Below are positions 18,691 through 27,405 of a DNA stretch of 45,424 bases, one piece after another (within the stretch, counting starts at the first letter, position 1; every line of letters starts with the position of its first letter). This stretch comes from Bacteroidetes bacterium HGW-Bacteroidetes-17. Lineage in GTDB: Bacteria > Bacteroidota > Bacteroidia > Bacteroidales > GCA-2711565. The notes under the pieces are model-generated. The model had not been told where the DNA came from. It ran no database searches and worked only from the letters and a program-made list of their open reading frames with translations. Both the position numbers and the translations under genes were made by a program. Where the stretch lies: the NCBI GenBank assembly GCA_002840985.1, contig PHDM01000009.1, forward strand, positions 1-45,424. The letters are read 5' to 3'.

Positions 18691-19463
18691 CCGTTTTCTT
18701 TTACAGTAATATTAGTATCAATTAATGTCCATATAATATCAACAAAATCCTTCATATTATTATTGTCATGTTCAATAATTACTATTGATCTATTGCGACC
18801 TTTTATGTATAGCTTAAGAAGGATTTTTATTTTTTTTACATAATCATCATGAATATTTGCAAATGGTTCATCCATTAGTAAAAGGGTTGCATCTGAGAAT
18901 ATCATCTGTAAGACTGTTATAAGCCTTCTTTGTCCATAAGATAAAGTTGAATTTGATACACTTGGATCATTAAAATTAAACTCTTTCAGCAATGCTTTCG
19001 CCTCCTCTGTGTCTGATTCTTTTGCTCTATTGATCAGTCTTAAAATTAGCTTTTGGGGATTAAACGAGTTCCAAAATCTTTCATCGAGTTTATTTCTTTT
19101 CACAAGAAGCATTGAATCTAATACTGAGATGTCGTCTGCAAGTATTGGAACTTGGAATAAACGTCTGACCCCATCAAGAAAATTCGCCACCTTTATAACT
19201 GTTACATTTTCTTTAAATGATCTCTTTGAAATATTGAATGTCTTAGTATTATAATATGTAATATATCCCTCTGTTGGTCTCAAAAAACCATTTAATACAT
19301 TCAACAACGTGGTTTTACCTGAACCGTTTGGTCCTTGAATACCATATATTTTACCATATTCAATGGTCATGGGTTCTGATTCCTTAGGAATTTGAATAAT
19401 ATAGTTCTCTCGCCCTGAATAACTAAATGAAAAACCCGGTGATAAAGTAATTATTTCTTTCAT
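18687..19463 (-). CDS. Liv-type ABC transporter ATP-binding protein (LivG-like)
   Basis: 258 residues. Walker A GPNGSGKTTLLNVLNGFLRPTEG is LivG-like. The signature is TLSYGQRRLITVLQM, with SYGQ instead of SGGQ as often seen in LivG. Walker B is LLLMDEPFANIHDD and the switch His is in IVIIEHDNNNM. It pairs with the LivF-like ATPase to energise uptake. The spacing to the permease gene is 6 bp, so co-translation is likely. Confidence 0.85.
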   Translation of the reverse strand: MKEIITLSPGFSFSYSGRENYIIQIPKESEPMTIEYGKIYGIQGPNGSGKTTLLNVLNGFLRPTEGYITYYNTKTFNISKRSFKENVTVIKVANFLDGVRRLFQVPILADDISVLDSMLLVKRNKLDERFWNSFNPQKLILRLINRAKESDTEEAKALLKEFNFNDPSVSNSTLSYGQRRLITVLQMIFSDATLLLMDEPFANIHDDYVKKIKILLKLYIKGRNRSIVIIEHDNNNMKDFVDIIWTLIDTNITVKENG

Positions 19464-19469
19464 AGCTAC

Positions 19470-20330
19470 TTATATTTTTCTTTTCCCGAATAATCCGTTA
19501 GGTTTATATTTTATTGCTAGAATCAATATAAGCCCGAAAACTAATGATGCAATTTTTGTTGCATATATATCTGATACACCCGAAAATAAGCTATCTAACA
19601 AATAAATAACGAGAACATAAAAAATTGCAGCAATAATTGAACCTTTGATCGAATCGATTCCTCCGATGATAGAAAGTGCGAATAAAATTACAGCTTCATT
19701 CAAACTAAAGCGCTGAGGATCTGTGCCTGTTGAATAAAATGCGAAAAGAATACCAGAGATACTTGCTATTATGCTACTAAGGATAAAAATCTTGACATTA
19801 TTTCGCAGAACGTTTATTCCAAAAGACATTGCGGATTTTTCACTTGTTCGAGTTAACGAATAAATTCTGTTCAATGGGTGTCTGTTAAAATTCTTTACAT
19901 AAATTATAGTAAGAATGAAGAATACAATAGAGACAGATAATATCGAAATATCACTAGTAAGTCCTGCTGGTCTATTAATTCCTGAGAAACCGCTAGGACC
20001 GGCAATATATTCAGCAGCCACATTACATAAAATGGCAATACTGATAGAAATGAACATAAAAAAATCTCCTTTGAGTCTGCTTGTGCTTACTGAAAGCAAA
20101 AAGGCAATTACTGAAGAAATTAAAGGAGCAATAAAGAAAGTAAGATATATTAAACTTGCTGAGAAATGATAGATTACAGATAAAATGCCTGTAACCACTG
20201 CCCCAATGTAGAAAAAACAAATATGCCCTATCGCCCAGTATCCGCTTTTTCCAATCATTAAATTATTGAGCGAAATGAGAAAAATAGAATATATAATAAA
20301 CTTCGTTACAAGACTTAATATTAATTCCAT
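19470..20330 (-). CDS. Liv-type ABC transporter permease (LivM-like)
   Basis: 286 residues with about eight membrane helices. The region RLKGDFFMFISISIAILCNVAAEYIAGPSGFSGI corresponds to the LivM signature LRGDYxA...TGGPxG. The ASISGILFAFYSTGTDPQRFSLNEAVILFALSIIGGIDSIKGSIIAA block contains the cytoplasmic coupling loop (EAVILF...GGxGSxxG). It ends in KPNGLFGKRKI, a typical LivM/LivH tail. It should form a heterodimer with the LivH-like permease. Confidence 0.85.
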   Translation of the reverse strand: MELILSLVTKFIIYSIFLISLNNLMIGKSGYWAIGHICFFYIGAVVTGILSVIYHFSASLIYLTFFIAPLISSVIAFLLSVSTSRLKGDFFMFISISIAILCNVAAEYIAGPSGFSGINRPAGLTSDISILSVSIVFFILTIIYVKNFNRHPLNRIYSLTRTSEKSAMSFGINVLRNNVKIFILSSIIASISGILFAFYSTGTDPQRFSLNEAVILFALSIIGGIDSIKGSIIAAIFYVLVIYLLDSLFSGVSDIYATKIASLVFGLILILAIKYKPNGLFGKRKI

Positions 20331-20335
20331 AATTA

Positions 20336-21184
20336 TTAAATTTCTCTTAATTTTTCCCCAAAAATTCCGTTTGGCTTCAGAATTAACACTAGTAACAAAA
20401 TACCTAATGCCATTCCTTCTGATGCAAGGGAAGATATATATGCTTCAGAAAAAATAATCAGTACTCCAAGTAAAATTGAAATGATAACAACGCCCGTTAA
20501 GTTTCTTAAACCACCAATAATGCAAGCAGCAAAAGAAAAAATCATATATTTAAATCCCATAGTCGGAAATATACCATTACTTATGGATAAGGAAATACCA
20601 GCAATTCCTGCTAGCAATCCACTGATTCCAAACATAATGCTAATGTATCTTTTTATTGGAAGTTTATAAAAAAGAGCTCTTTCATTATTTGAAATAATTG
20701 CTCTGATTGATATTCCTGTTTTGCTTTTCTTTAAAAAAAGTGTCAATAATCCTAAAAAGAGCAATGATACTGGAATTAGAATTAATTCACGTAAATAAAA
20801 TCCAGTATTACTAATTGCATGTTCTATAATATTGGTTGGTTTTATTTCACTAGTAAACAAAATTGCTAAAATGGATTGAATAACTATTGAGAACCCAAAT
20901 GACGTCAACATAAGTGCAGATGTTCCCTTTTCCCTCATGGAAGAATACACAAACCTTTCTGTAAATATTGTAAAAATGACAGTAATACATAGTGAAATTA
21001 AAATACTGTAAAAAATATTTAGATGAAAGGATAAAATATAAAATGAATATCCAGCGATGGTCAGTCTGTCAGTGTGAGAGAAATCTACTATTTTTAAAAT
21101 ATTATAAATTAAGGAAAACCCCAGTGAAATTAAGGAAAGTAAAATTCCAAAAACAAATCCATATTTTAATAGCTCCAAAAACAT
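20336..21184 (-). CDS. Liv-type ABC transporter permease (LivH-like)
   Basis: 282 residues and about eight helices. The N-terminus FSLIYNILKIVDFSHTDRLTIAGYSFYIL matches the LivH motif GLTLIYGVLxxxNFAHG. The EAA-like loop is in FSFAACIIGGLRNLTGVVIISILLG, and the C-terminus LKPNGIFGEKLREI matches the family. It begins 2 bp after the binding-protein gene. Confidence 0.85.
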   Translation of the reverse strand: MFLELLKYGFVFGILLSLISLGFSLIYNILKIVDFSHTDRLTIAGYSFYILSFHLNIFYSILISLCITVIFTIFTERFVYSSMREKGTSALMLTSFGFSIVIQSILAILFTSEIKPTNIIEHAISNTGFYLRELILIPVSLLFLGLLTLFLKKSKTGISIRAIISNNERALFYKLPIKRYISIMFGISGLLAGIAGISLSISNGIFPTMGFKYMIFSFAACIIGGLRNLTGVVIISILLGVLIIFSEAYISSLASEGMALGILLLVLILKPNGIFGEKLREI

Positions 21185-21185
21185 T

Positions 21186-22322
21186 CTACTTATTAATTAC
21201 TATTGGCTCATATGTGTTATTCGTTTTTTTAAATACCATTCTGTCATAATTTCCAGGTATAAATTCACCTAATTGGTCAAATGAAATCTCACCTGAAGCA
21301 CCAATTCCTTTATAACTTTTAATTAGTGACTTCGCTTTTTCTACATCTGAGTTTGAAGCTAATATTATTTCGTATAGCACATTTACCGCATCGTACCCTT
21401 TTATAGAAAATATCGTTGGCTTTTCATTGTAACGCTTGGTATATTTCTGTGTAAAATTTTCGTACAATGATGACTGTTCAGAACTAGCAGGAACTACCAT
21501 CATAATGCCCTCAACAGCATCTTTTGCATTTTCAACGACTTTTGTTCCGCTAAAATTTTCTGTTGCGAAAAATTTCGTTTTAAACTCCTGTCTTTGTGCT
21601 TCTTTTAGAAATTTGCCTCCGTCATCCGCATAAAGAAAAAGAAAAACCCCGTCGGCCTGTAATGCTTTTAATTGATTTACAATAGCAACAAAGGAGGGTT
21701 GATTCTTTACCACATCTCTAGTATCAGTAATTTGTATACCATAATTAGGTGCGTTTTTAACCGTAGCATCCTTTAATCCTTTACCCCAATCATCATTTGC
21801 ATAAACAACCGCTACTCTTTGTAATGAAAGATCAATAGCCCAGTTGAGTATTATTTTTGATGCAGTTGCATCATTTGGCATAATCCTGTAAAACGATCCA
21901 TTACCTAACTCAACTAAATCAGGTTTTGTGTTAACACCAGATAAAATAAAAATATTCTTCTCAATTGCATAATTAAAGCAATGTTCAGCTTGACCAGAAC
22001 CATATATTTCAACAAAAAAATTAATCCCTTTTCCATTTGCCTCTTTCATCTTGTCAAGCGCAATGTCTTTTTTTAGTGATGTATTATAAAAAGAAATGTT
22101 TAATGAGTCCGTTTTTTTTATGGATTTGGCATTAATTTCTTCCATCGCTAATATTTGCCCTTTTCTCATCATTTCTCCATGATCAGCTTCACTTCCATCA
22201 AATGGGAGTAATGAAGCTATATTTATGATATCCACATCGTGTCGTGTGCTAGCAAAATATAAAATACCTACTGAAATAGCAGCACAAGCAATTAGTAATA
22301 TAAATAAACCATTTTTTTTCAT
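21186..22322 (-). CDS. Periplasmic ligand-binding protein of the Liv family
   Basis: 378 residues of the type I periplasmic binding protein fold (IIINIASLLPFDGSEADHG..., then RVAVVYANDDWGKGLKDA, then FSIKGYDAVNVLYEIILA). This is the LivJ/LivK-like Peripla_BP_6 family. The N-terminus is a hydrophobic helix; LIAC at residues 10-13 could be a lipobox, but hydrophobicity continues after it, so an uncleaved membrane anchor is equally likely. Ligands of the family include branched amino acids, amides and urea, and the ligand here cannot be assigned. Confidence 0.85.
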   Translation of the reverse strand: MKKNGLFILLIACAAISVGILYFASTRHDVDIINIASLLPFDGSEADHGEMMRKGQILAMEEINAKSIKKTDSLNISFYNTSLKKDIALDKMKEANGKGINFFVEIYGSGQAEHCFNYAIEKNIFILSGVNTKPDLVELGNGSFYRIMPNDATASKIILNWAIDLSLQRVAVVYANDDWGKGLKDATVKNAPNYGIQITDTRDVVKNQPSFVAIVNQLKALQADGVFLFLYADDGGKFLKEAQRQEFKTKFFATENFSGTKVVENAKDAVEGIMMVVPASSEQSSLYENFTQKYTKRYNEKPTIFSIKGYDAVNVLYEIILASNSDVEKAKSLIKSYKGIGASGEISFDQLGEFIPGNYDRMVFKKTNNTYEPIVINK

Positions 22323-22347
22323 ATTTATCTTTTTAGTATTTTAACAC

Positions 22348-23745
22348 CTAAATGATTTTTAAGTTAATGCATTGCTTTAATGTTTGTTTTATTTCATCAT
22401 AAACTTTCGATGCATACTCGTGTTCGAAATAATGATATGCCCCATAACCATCATCAAAGTCTAGCCATGCTTTTTCCGTAGAATATTCATTGAAATAATC
22501 AAGCACCTTACCTGTTTTTAATAAATCGCGTTCCGCTTCTGATCCTGGATAAACTGCATAAAACGACGGGGAAATTAATGGCTTGACTGAAGAATTAGGA
22601 GGCAATGAAGAGTCAATTTCATTTATAAGTTTATATGTGTTGAAGCGGGAATCCCTGTTTTCACCGGGTATACCAAATATACATGATAGACCAGGCTGAA
22701 TATTATACTTTATGGTAGATTTTATATTTTCTATTATTAAGCTATTACTAATGTTCTTTTTTAAATATTTTTTTAATGTATCATCTCCAGTTTCAAGACC
22801 ATAAAAAATGTATTCACATCCAGCCATACTCATTCTTTTTAATAGTTCTGGCTGCACCGAATCAATCCTTGCTTGACATGCCCATTTAAAATCTAGTTTC
22901 AATAATATTTCCAATATTTTTTCTAATCTTAAAGTATCTTCTGTGAAATTTGGGTCATCAAAAAAGATATTGCGAATCCCATCCACTTTAAGTTTTAATA
23001 ACCATAGTTCCACATCCTCTATTTTATTTTTGAATTTTTTTCTATTTTCGTTGATTGTGCAGAAACGACATGACGAATTACATCCATAGGTAGTTGAAAT
23101 CTGCGAAGTATTGAATCTTCTAATATTATTCCCATCCTTGAATATGCCAAAGTAATAATGTTCAGGATTTTTCAGCAGATGATAATTAGGAATAATAAAA
23201 TCTCTACTGATGCATTTACTGTCTTCAATATTATATTGCACATCACTTTTGTTTATCCGAAATGAAAAATTAGGGATTTCCTCTAATTCAATCTCTCCTG
23301 CTAACATTTCTGCAAATAACTTACATGGCAAAAACTGACCATGATATGCCCAATCTATTGAATAAGTTTCTGCTTTTTTTAGAAATTGAATATCACTGAT
23401 TAAATGTGGTCCACCAACGGCAATTTTACAAGTTGGCATTAATTTCTTAATATATCTTGCAAGTTTAATTCCGCGAAAAACACCCGGAGAGCATAAACTT
23501 ATACCAACAAAACAACATTCGTAATCAACAATTGTCATTACATGACGATAAACTTCAATCTGCCATTCTTCATCAGTCATTATTCCCCCAACACTTAATG
23601 AAGCCAAATCAATAATTATGGTTTCAATGTCATGATTTTCAAATGCAGTTCCCATCTCAATAAGTCCCATTGGCATTCCAGAAAACCTTGTCGGAAATGG
23701 CACAGTCAATAATATTGCTTTTGTTATCTTTTTTTCTATTCGCAT
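22348..23745 (-). CDS. B12-binding-domain radical SAM enzyme
   Basis: 465 residues. Residues about 10-150 form a cobalamin-binding Rossmann domain (AILLTVPFPTRFSGMPMGLIEMGTAFE, then CKIAVGGPHLISD) without DxHxxG, as usual for class B enzymes. The Fe4S4 site is C222-x3-C226-x2-C229, followed by IFFDDPNFTED and YIFYGLETGDDTLKKYL typical of Elp3/MiaB-like barrels. Such enzymes methylate or rearrange unactivated carbons using SAM. It overlaps the DUF62 gene by 10 bp, tying it to the same pathway. The substrate is unknown. Confidence 0.88.
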   Translation of the reverse strand: MRIEKKITKAILLTVPFPTRFSGMPMGLIEMGTAFENHDIETIIIDLASLSVGGIMTDEEWQIEVYRHVMTIVDYECCFVGISLCSPGVFRGIKLARYIKKLMPTCKIAVGGPHLISDIQFLKKAETYSIDWAYHGQFLPCKLFAEMLAGEIELEEIPNFSFRINKSDVQYNIEDSKCISRDFIIPNYHLLKNPEHYYFGIFKDGNNIRRFNTSQISTTYGCNSSCRFCTINENRKKFKNKIEDVELWLLKLKVDGIRNIFFDDPNFTEDTLRLEKILEILLKLDFKWACQARIDSVQPELLKRMSMAGCEYIFYGLETGDDTLKKYLKKNISNSLIIENIKSTIKYNIQPGLSCIFGIPGENRDSRFNTYKLINEIDSSLPPNSSVKPLISPSFYAVYPGSEAERDLLKTGKVLDYFNEYSTEKAWLDFDDGYGAYHYFEHEYASKVYDEIKQTLKQCINLKII

Positions 23746-24548
23746 AATTCCAAATGAATGATTGATTCAACATCTACTTTTAATTCATCTTTTGCTGATC
23801 CCTGATTTAGTGCCACACAATATCTTCCATATCCATCATCACATAAAAGAGGTTTGCCAATCGCAACATTCCCAAATGCCCTTCTTACAGTTGCATAAAT
23901 TGATTTCACATTAGAACTAATTTTCACTTTTCTATTCAAAAAATTGTCAATCTCCTTTGAATTTATATTTAATATAATATTTCCAAAATGATTGATATGC
24001 ACCACAATTGAATCAACCTTATTTTTTAGTTTTTGATTATCAATCAATGGACTAGGGCATAAGGATTCTTTTCTTATTTTTTTCCCAATATCTGAAAGTG
24101 CTTTTTTACCGCTTCCTATCAATCCAGCACTATATGCAAACACATCTCGTCCATCAAAAACAGTTTGTTCTGATAAACGAATATCAATTGTATAAACTTC
24201 ATTAATTCCTCCTAATAAATTTGCAGCATTAATCATTACACCATTATCGGGTCCTATTAATATATCACCACGATTTGTAAGTATTGAAATTGCCTTACGG
24301 TTCGTTCCTACACCTGGATCTACGACAAGAATGTGTATGCCAACAGGTAAATAACGAATCATCTCAAATTGTCTACTCCCATTTATTTTAGAAAAGCTTT
24401 TAACAGTATGACATAAATCGATAATTCGAGCGTTATTAATGCTACTTAATATCACCCCCTTCATGACACCAATACCTTCACTCGACCAATTATAATCTGT
24501 TGTCAAGCTGAAAATATTTTTCTTTCTAATTAAACAATTACCATTCAT
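23736..24548 (-). CDS. DUF62 SAM-cleaving enzyme (SAM hydroxide adenosyltransferase / chlorinase-fluorinase family)
   Basis: The 270-residue length and the motifs fit the family: TTDYNWSSEGIGVMKGVILS with ribose-binding D18, VVDPGVGTNRKA with D77 and R84, and GPDNGV. Known members attack C5' of SAM with hydroxide, chloride or fluoride, releasing methionine. The hydroxide-type enzymes use an Asp-Arg-His triad. Here Asp and Arg are kept, but the FHGRD motif reads F131-D132-G-R-D, so the His is Asp. The halogenases differ at all three positions, so this protein matches neither class. It overlaps the radical SAM gene. Confidence 0.85.
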   Translation of the reverse strand: MNGNCLIRKKNIFSLTTDYNWSSEGIGVMKGVILSSINNARIIDLCHTVKSFSKINGSRQFEMIRYLPVGIHILVVDPGVGTNRKAISILTNRGDILIGPDNGVMINAANLLGGINEVYTIDIRLSEQTVFDGRDVFAYSAGLIGSGKKALSDIGKKIRKESLCPSPLIDNQKLKNKVDSIVVHINHFGNIILNINSKEIDNFLNRKVKISSNVKSIYATVRRAFGNVAIGKPLLCDDGYGRYCVALNQGSAKDELKVDVESIIHLELCE

Positions 24549-24587
24549 TTCTTACTTAAATATATGAATACAAAAAAAATCGTTTTA

Positions 24588-25967
24588 TTAATATAGACCT
24601 GTGTGCTTTTTTGCATCGTATTTAGGTTTTAGTCTTTTATACTTTGCATCGCCAACTTTTGCCCTTAAATCATAAAATGACCATAAAGGATCTAGATCTT
24701 TTACAATATCATTTGCGGGTGGATATGGGCTTGAATCATCACGGATTTCTTGAAATAAAATATCAGAAAATTCTCTTTTAACACTTCTGATTTTATCATC
24801 TTGAAATCTATAATACATCAATTCATCTTTATCATTTTTAAAGGCACCCCAGTAATCATCATCTTTTTTTTCTCCTTTAGAATCACTTTGTTCTTCATTT
24901 TTTTGAAAATTTATATGAATAAAATCCATTCCTATCATCTCTTGACTTTCGGGTAATTTTGTTTTTCCGGATATGCCCATTTTAATTTTAGGAATTGCTT
25001 CCGTAGGTAATTCCCCTTTTTTAAAATCTTCGGCTAAACTTCTATCAAGCCCAAGAATTTCTAAATTATCTGGGTTTGTAAAAAATGGATTTTGTTTTGC
25101 TATTATGCCAAATTGCTGAGCTGTAAGGATGGCAAGCTGGATTGATAATGCACAGTGCATTATTGTGGTATATTGTAAATTATCTGAGAAAGATTTATCA
25201 TTGTGTAACCTTGTATCAAGCTCTGTATCTGTTAATGGTAAAAATATAATTCGATATTGTCTATATTTTGGTGGATTACTAATACAACTATAATTAATTT
25301 CTAAATTTTCAGGTACGACTTGATGACATTTCAGCAATTTTTGTTTAATATCTTTCAAATCTTTGTTATTCAATTTCTTTACTTTAGCATCCTGAAAAGA
25401 ATTAACAATTTCGATAGCTGGACATTCTCTAATTATTTTTTTTTCGAATTTACTATGACATTGGAGTATCTTAATTAAATTATTTTTTATTTCTATACTT
25501 TTCTGAATGCATTGATGCATTTGAATTACAGGTGAATACCAATCCTTTCCATTATCAAGATCAATATATGTATTATAATAAATGCATTTATCCGCACCAA
25601 CAGCAGCATTAATTAATTCTTTTGCAGACTCATAAGAAAATTTATTTCCAATATCTGTGAAACCCCTAGTATTATTAAGTAAACTTTCAATTGCTTCTTT
25701 TTCATCTCTAGCAAAATCTTCCCATATTCGTTTATTCTTTTCAATATGTTTAATAATGCCGCTTGATAATCCTTTTAACTTACCTAGTTTATTCAATTCA
25801 CTTTTTCTAGTATCGGCGAGTACTATTTCCTTATGTTCCTTTTTTATGTATTCATATAGTTCAGGAAATCCACCTTGAATTGCCATCCTTATTTTTAATA
25901 TGTTAGATACTAAAACATGAAAAGGATCATGTAATTTCTCCTTCTCCAGATCATTTTTCTTTTTCAT
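24588..25967 (-). CDS. Unknown protein heading the SAM/ABC operon
   Basis: 459 residues from MKKKNDLEKEK; an ATG at 25997 would add ten residues. The protein is soluble, Lys/Asp/Asn-rich and mostly helical, with a central region (about 255-345, RIIFLPLTDTELDTRLHNDKS...) and a charged linker before a Trp/Tyr-rich C-terminus. I recognise no domain and no catalytic motif. It lies 39 bp upstream of the DUF62 gene on the same strand and is therefore probably the first gene of the operon, just after the repeat array. Base composition is slightly more AT-rich than region 1. Confidence 0.55.
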   Translation of the reverse strand: MKKKNDLEKEKLHDPFHVLVSNILKIRMAIQGGFPELYEYIKKEHKEIVLADTRKSELNKLGKLKGLSSGIIKHIEKNKRIWEDFARDEKEAIESLLNNTRGFTDIGNKFSYESAKELINAAVGADKCIYYNTYIDLDNGKDWYSPVIQMHQCIQKSIEIKNNLIKILQCHSKFEKKIIRECPAIEIVNSFQDAKVKKLNNKDLKDIKQKLLKCHQVVPENLEINYSCISNPPKYRQYRIIFLPLTDTELDTRLHNDKSFSDNLQYTTIMHCALSIQLAILTAQQFGIIAKQNPFFTNPDNLEILGLDRSLAEDFKKGELPTEAIPKIKMGISGKTKLPESQEMIGMDFIHINFQKNEEQSDSKGEKKDDDYWGAFKNDKDELMYYRFQDDKIRSVKREFSDILFQEIRDDSSPYPPANDIVKDLDPLWSFYDLRAKVGDAKYKRLKPKYDAKKHTGLY

Positions 25968-26032
25968 TAGGATTGATTTTGATAATTGGTACAACAAAAA
26001 TAATCTTTATCTACTCACTATTAATACATAAA

Positions 26033-26200
26033 GCGCTTATCTGAGCGTAATTAATAGCCGTTATAAGCGCAACATACGCTTTAATTTGTTACCATACGAC
26101 TTAATTTGTTACCATCCGCTAATATTTTTCTCTTTACGCTAAAAATGGCTTTAGTATGCTTATATCCTGCTACTTACACGCTAAAATTTAGGTCTTTTTT
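26033..26200. repeat. Iteron-like 20-bp direct repeats with an inverted repeat
   Basis: ACGCTTTAATTTGTTACCAT (26076-26095) is followed directly by ACGACTTAATTTGTTACCAT (26096-26115), which differs at two bases. Weaker copies of the ACGCT start continue at the same 20-bp step at 26116 (CCGCT), 26136 (ACGCT) and 26156 (ATGCT), then ACGCT at 26178. An 8-bp inverted repeat GCGCTTAT/ATAAGCGC lies at 26033-26040 and 26063-26070. The array occupies the gap between two divergent operons, so it may bind a regulator or a replication initiator. Confidence 0.7.
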
Positions 26201-26269
26201 AACATTTATACGGCTCTTTAAAATGTACATTGCAATGGAAAAAATCAAATAAATAAACTGGCGAGCCAG

Positions 26270-26488
26270 ATGCTAAAACAAATCCACTGGGTAAAGTGGT
26301 ATTATAATATGAAAGCATATTCCCATTACGTGATAGAGGCTAATATAGATGATTATTATAAAAAACATCCCAATTGGCCACCCAAGAGTCCAAAGTCTGA
26401 ATTTAATAAATTCTCGACCGAAACAGATACTGGGAAAACAACAAAGGCATCAGAGAATACTAAGAAGTTTAAGGATCGATCAAAATGA
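26270..26488 (+). CDS. Small hypothetical protein
   Basis: 72 codons; an in-frame ATG at 26309 (MKAYSHYVIEANID) is the more natural start. The N-terminal half is aromatic and the C-terminal half is Lys/Ser/Thr-rich and probably disordered. It is not recognised. It is the first possible gene right of the repeat array and reads in the direction of the JAMM/E1 operon. Confidence 0.35.
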   Translation: MLKQIHWVKWYYNMKAYSHYVIEANIDDYYKKHPNWPPKSPKSEFNKFSTETDTGKTTKASENTKKFKDRSK

Positions 26489-26665
26489 AAGATGAAATTT
26501 TAGTCAAGACTTAACAATCTGAGTGCGAAAAACGTCGGATGTTATGTTCTAAATAGTCGATGAGAGCATAATCTATAAGAATTAAGAATCTGTACTTTGA
26601 AATAATGATCGTGATTAGAACTTAACAAGTAAAGAATCAATACTATTCAAATATTTAAGCAGTAA

Positions 26666-26692
26666 GCTGTAGCTGCAAAAAAAATCTACAGC
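26666..26692 (+). promoter_or_regulatory. Leader hairpin before the JAMM/E1 operon
   Basis: GCTGTAG and CTACAGC form a perfect 7-bp stem around a 13-nt A-rich loop, ending 20 bp before the ATG at 26713. The 224-bp stretch from 26489 to 26712 contains no supported gene. The hairpin could influence translation or mark an attenuator. Confidence 0.35.
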
Positions 26693-26712
26693 GTCACTTA
26701 ACTCAATTAACA

Positions 26713-27360
26713 ATGAAAACGCAACAAAATCCTAAGGGTCGTCCAGTTCAAGACGAAAAACTAAGCGCAACATTTGTATTAAAATCCATTTTTTTAAGAA
26801 TTTACCAATGGTTACTGCCTGATGGTGAAAAACTCCCACCTCTTATCTTTATTGGTGGGGAAAAAATACTTTCAGGAACCCTGCATGGCGGAGAAGAAAT
26901 CAAACCGGGAACTTTGCATGGCGGTGAAGAAATTCAGCCTGGAACTTTGCATGGTGGTGAGGAATGTATAGGGGGCACTTTATGTGCTCCCTATTATCCA
27001 GCTACTTATCGAACAAAAGATGGTACAGCTTTTTATAAATTTAATTATGTCGAAGTTGGCAATCACTTTGAAGTTGATATTTTAAATCAGCCCTCCTATG
27101 GAAGTCGATGTTCAGATATGTCAGTTGCTCATTGGTTATCTTCAGCTCGTGGTGGGAAGAAGATATGTATCAGTGCTGGTAAAGAACCTACCGATATTGA
27201 ATCTGCAAAAAAAATCAGTATTGAGTGGGCTGAACTAACGCACGAATACATAAAAACAGGGAAAACAATCGATCAACAGGTTAGTAAAAGGGTACATTCA
27301 ACCAGCACTAGAACAAATACCCAATCTTCGAGTGGATTGTTAGGCTGGTTGTTTAATTAA
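26713..27360 (+). CDS. Repeat-containing protein of unknown function, first gene of the JAMM/E1 operon
   Basis: 215 residues. After a short helical N-terminus, residues 55-87 are three 11-residue units, each starting GTLHGGEE. A C-terminal domain follows (about 95-190): YYPATYRTKDGTAFYKFNYVEVG, then AHWLSSARGGKKICIS and SAKKISIEWAELTHEYIKTGK. The tail is Ser/Thr-rich. There is no signal peptide. The protein next to a JAMM protease and an E1 enzyme could be their substrate or partner; the TLHGG units loosely resemble the LRGG end of ubiquitin, which is inference only. Confidence 0.6.
   Translation: MKTQQNPKGRPVQDEKLSATFVLKSIFLRIYQWLLPDGEKLPPLIFIGGEKILSGTLHGGEEIKPGTLHGGEEIQPGTLHGGEECIGGTLCAPYYPATYRTKDGTAFYKFNYVEVGNHFEVDILNQPSYGSRCSDMSVAHWLSSARGGKKICISAGKEPTDIESAKKISIEWAELTHEYIKTGKTIDQQVSKRVHSTSTRTNTQSSSGLLGWLFN
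26875..26973 (+). repeat. Three tandem 33-bp coding repeats
   Basis: Units at 26875-26907, 26908-26940 and 26941-26973, each starting GGAAC and encoding GTLHGGEE plus three variable residues. Synonymous differences (GGC/GGT, GAA/GAG) show the repeats are not brand new. Confidence 0.85.
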
Positions 27361-27405
27361 GTTCGCTATTAACCTTTAAAGAATAATAATAAAATCTATA
27401 AAATC

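Noticed and set aside
26076-26200. CRISPR array in the 20-bp repeats
   Set aside because: Units are contiguous with no spacers and decay quickly; no cas gene is near.
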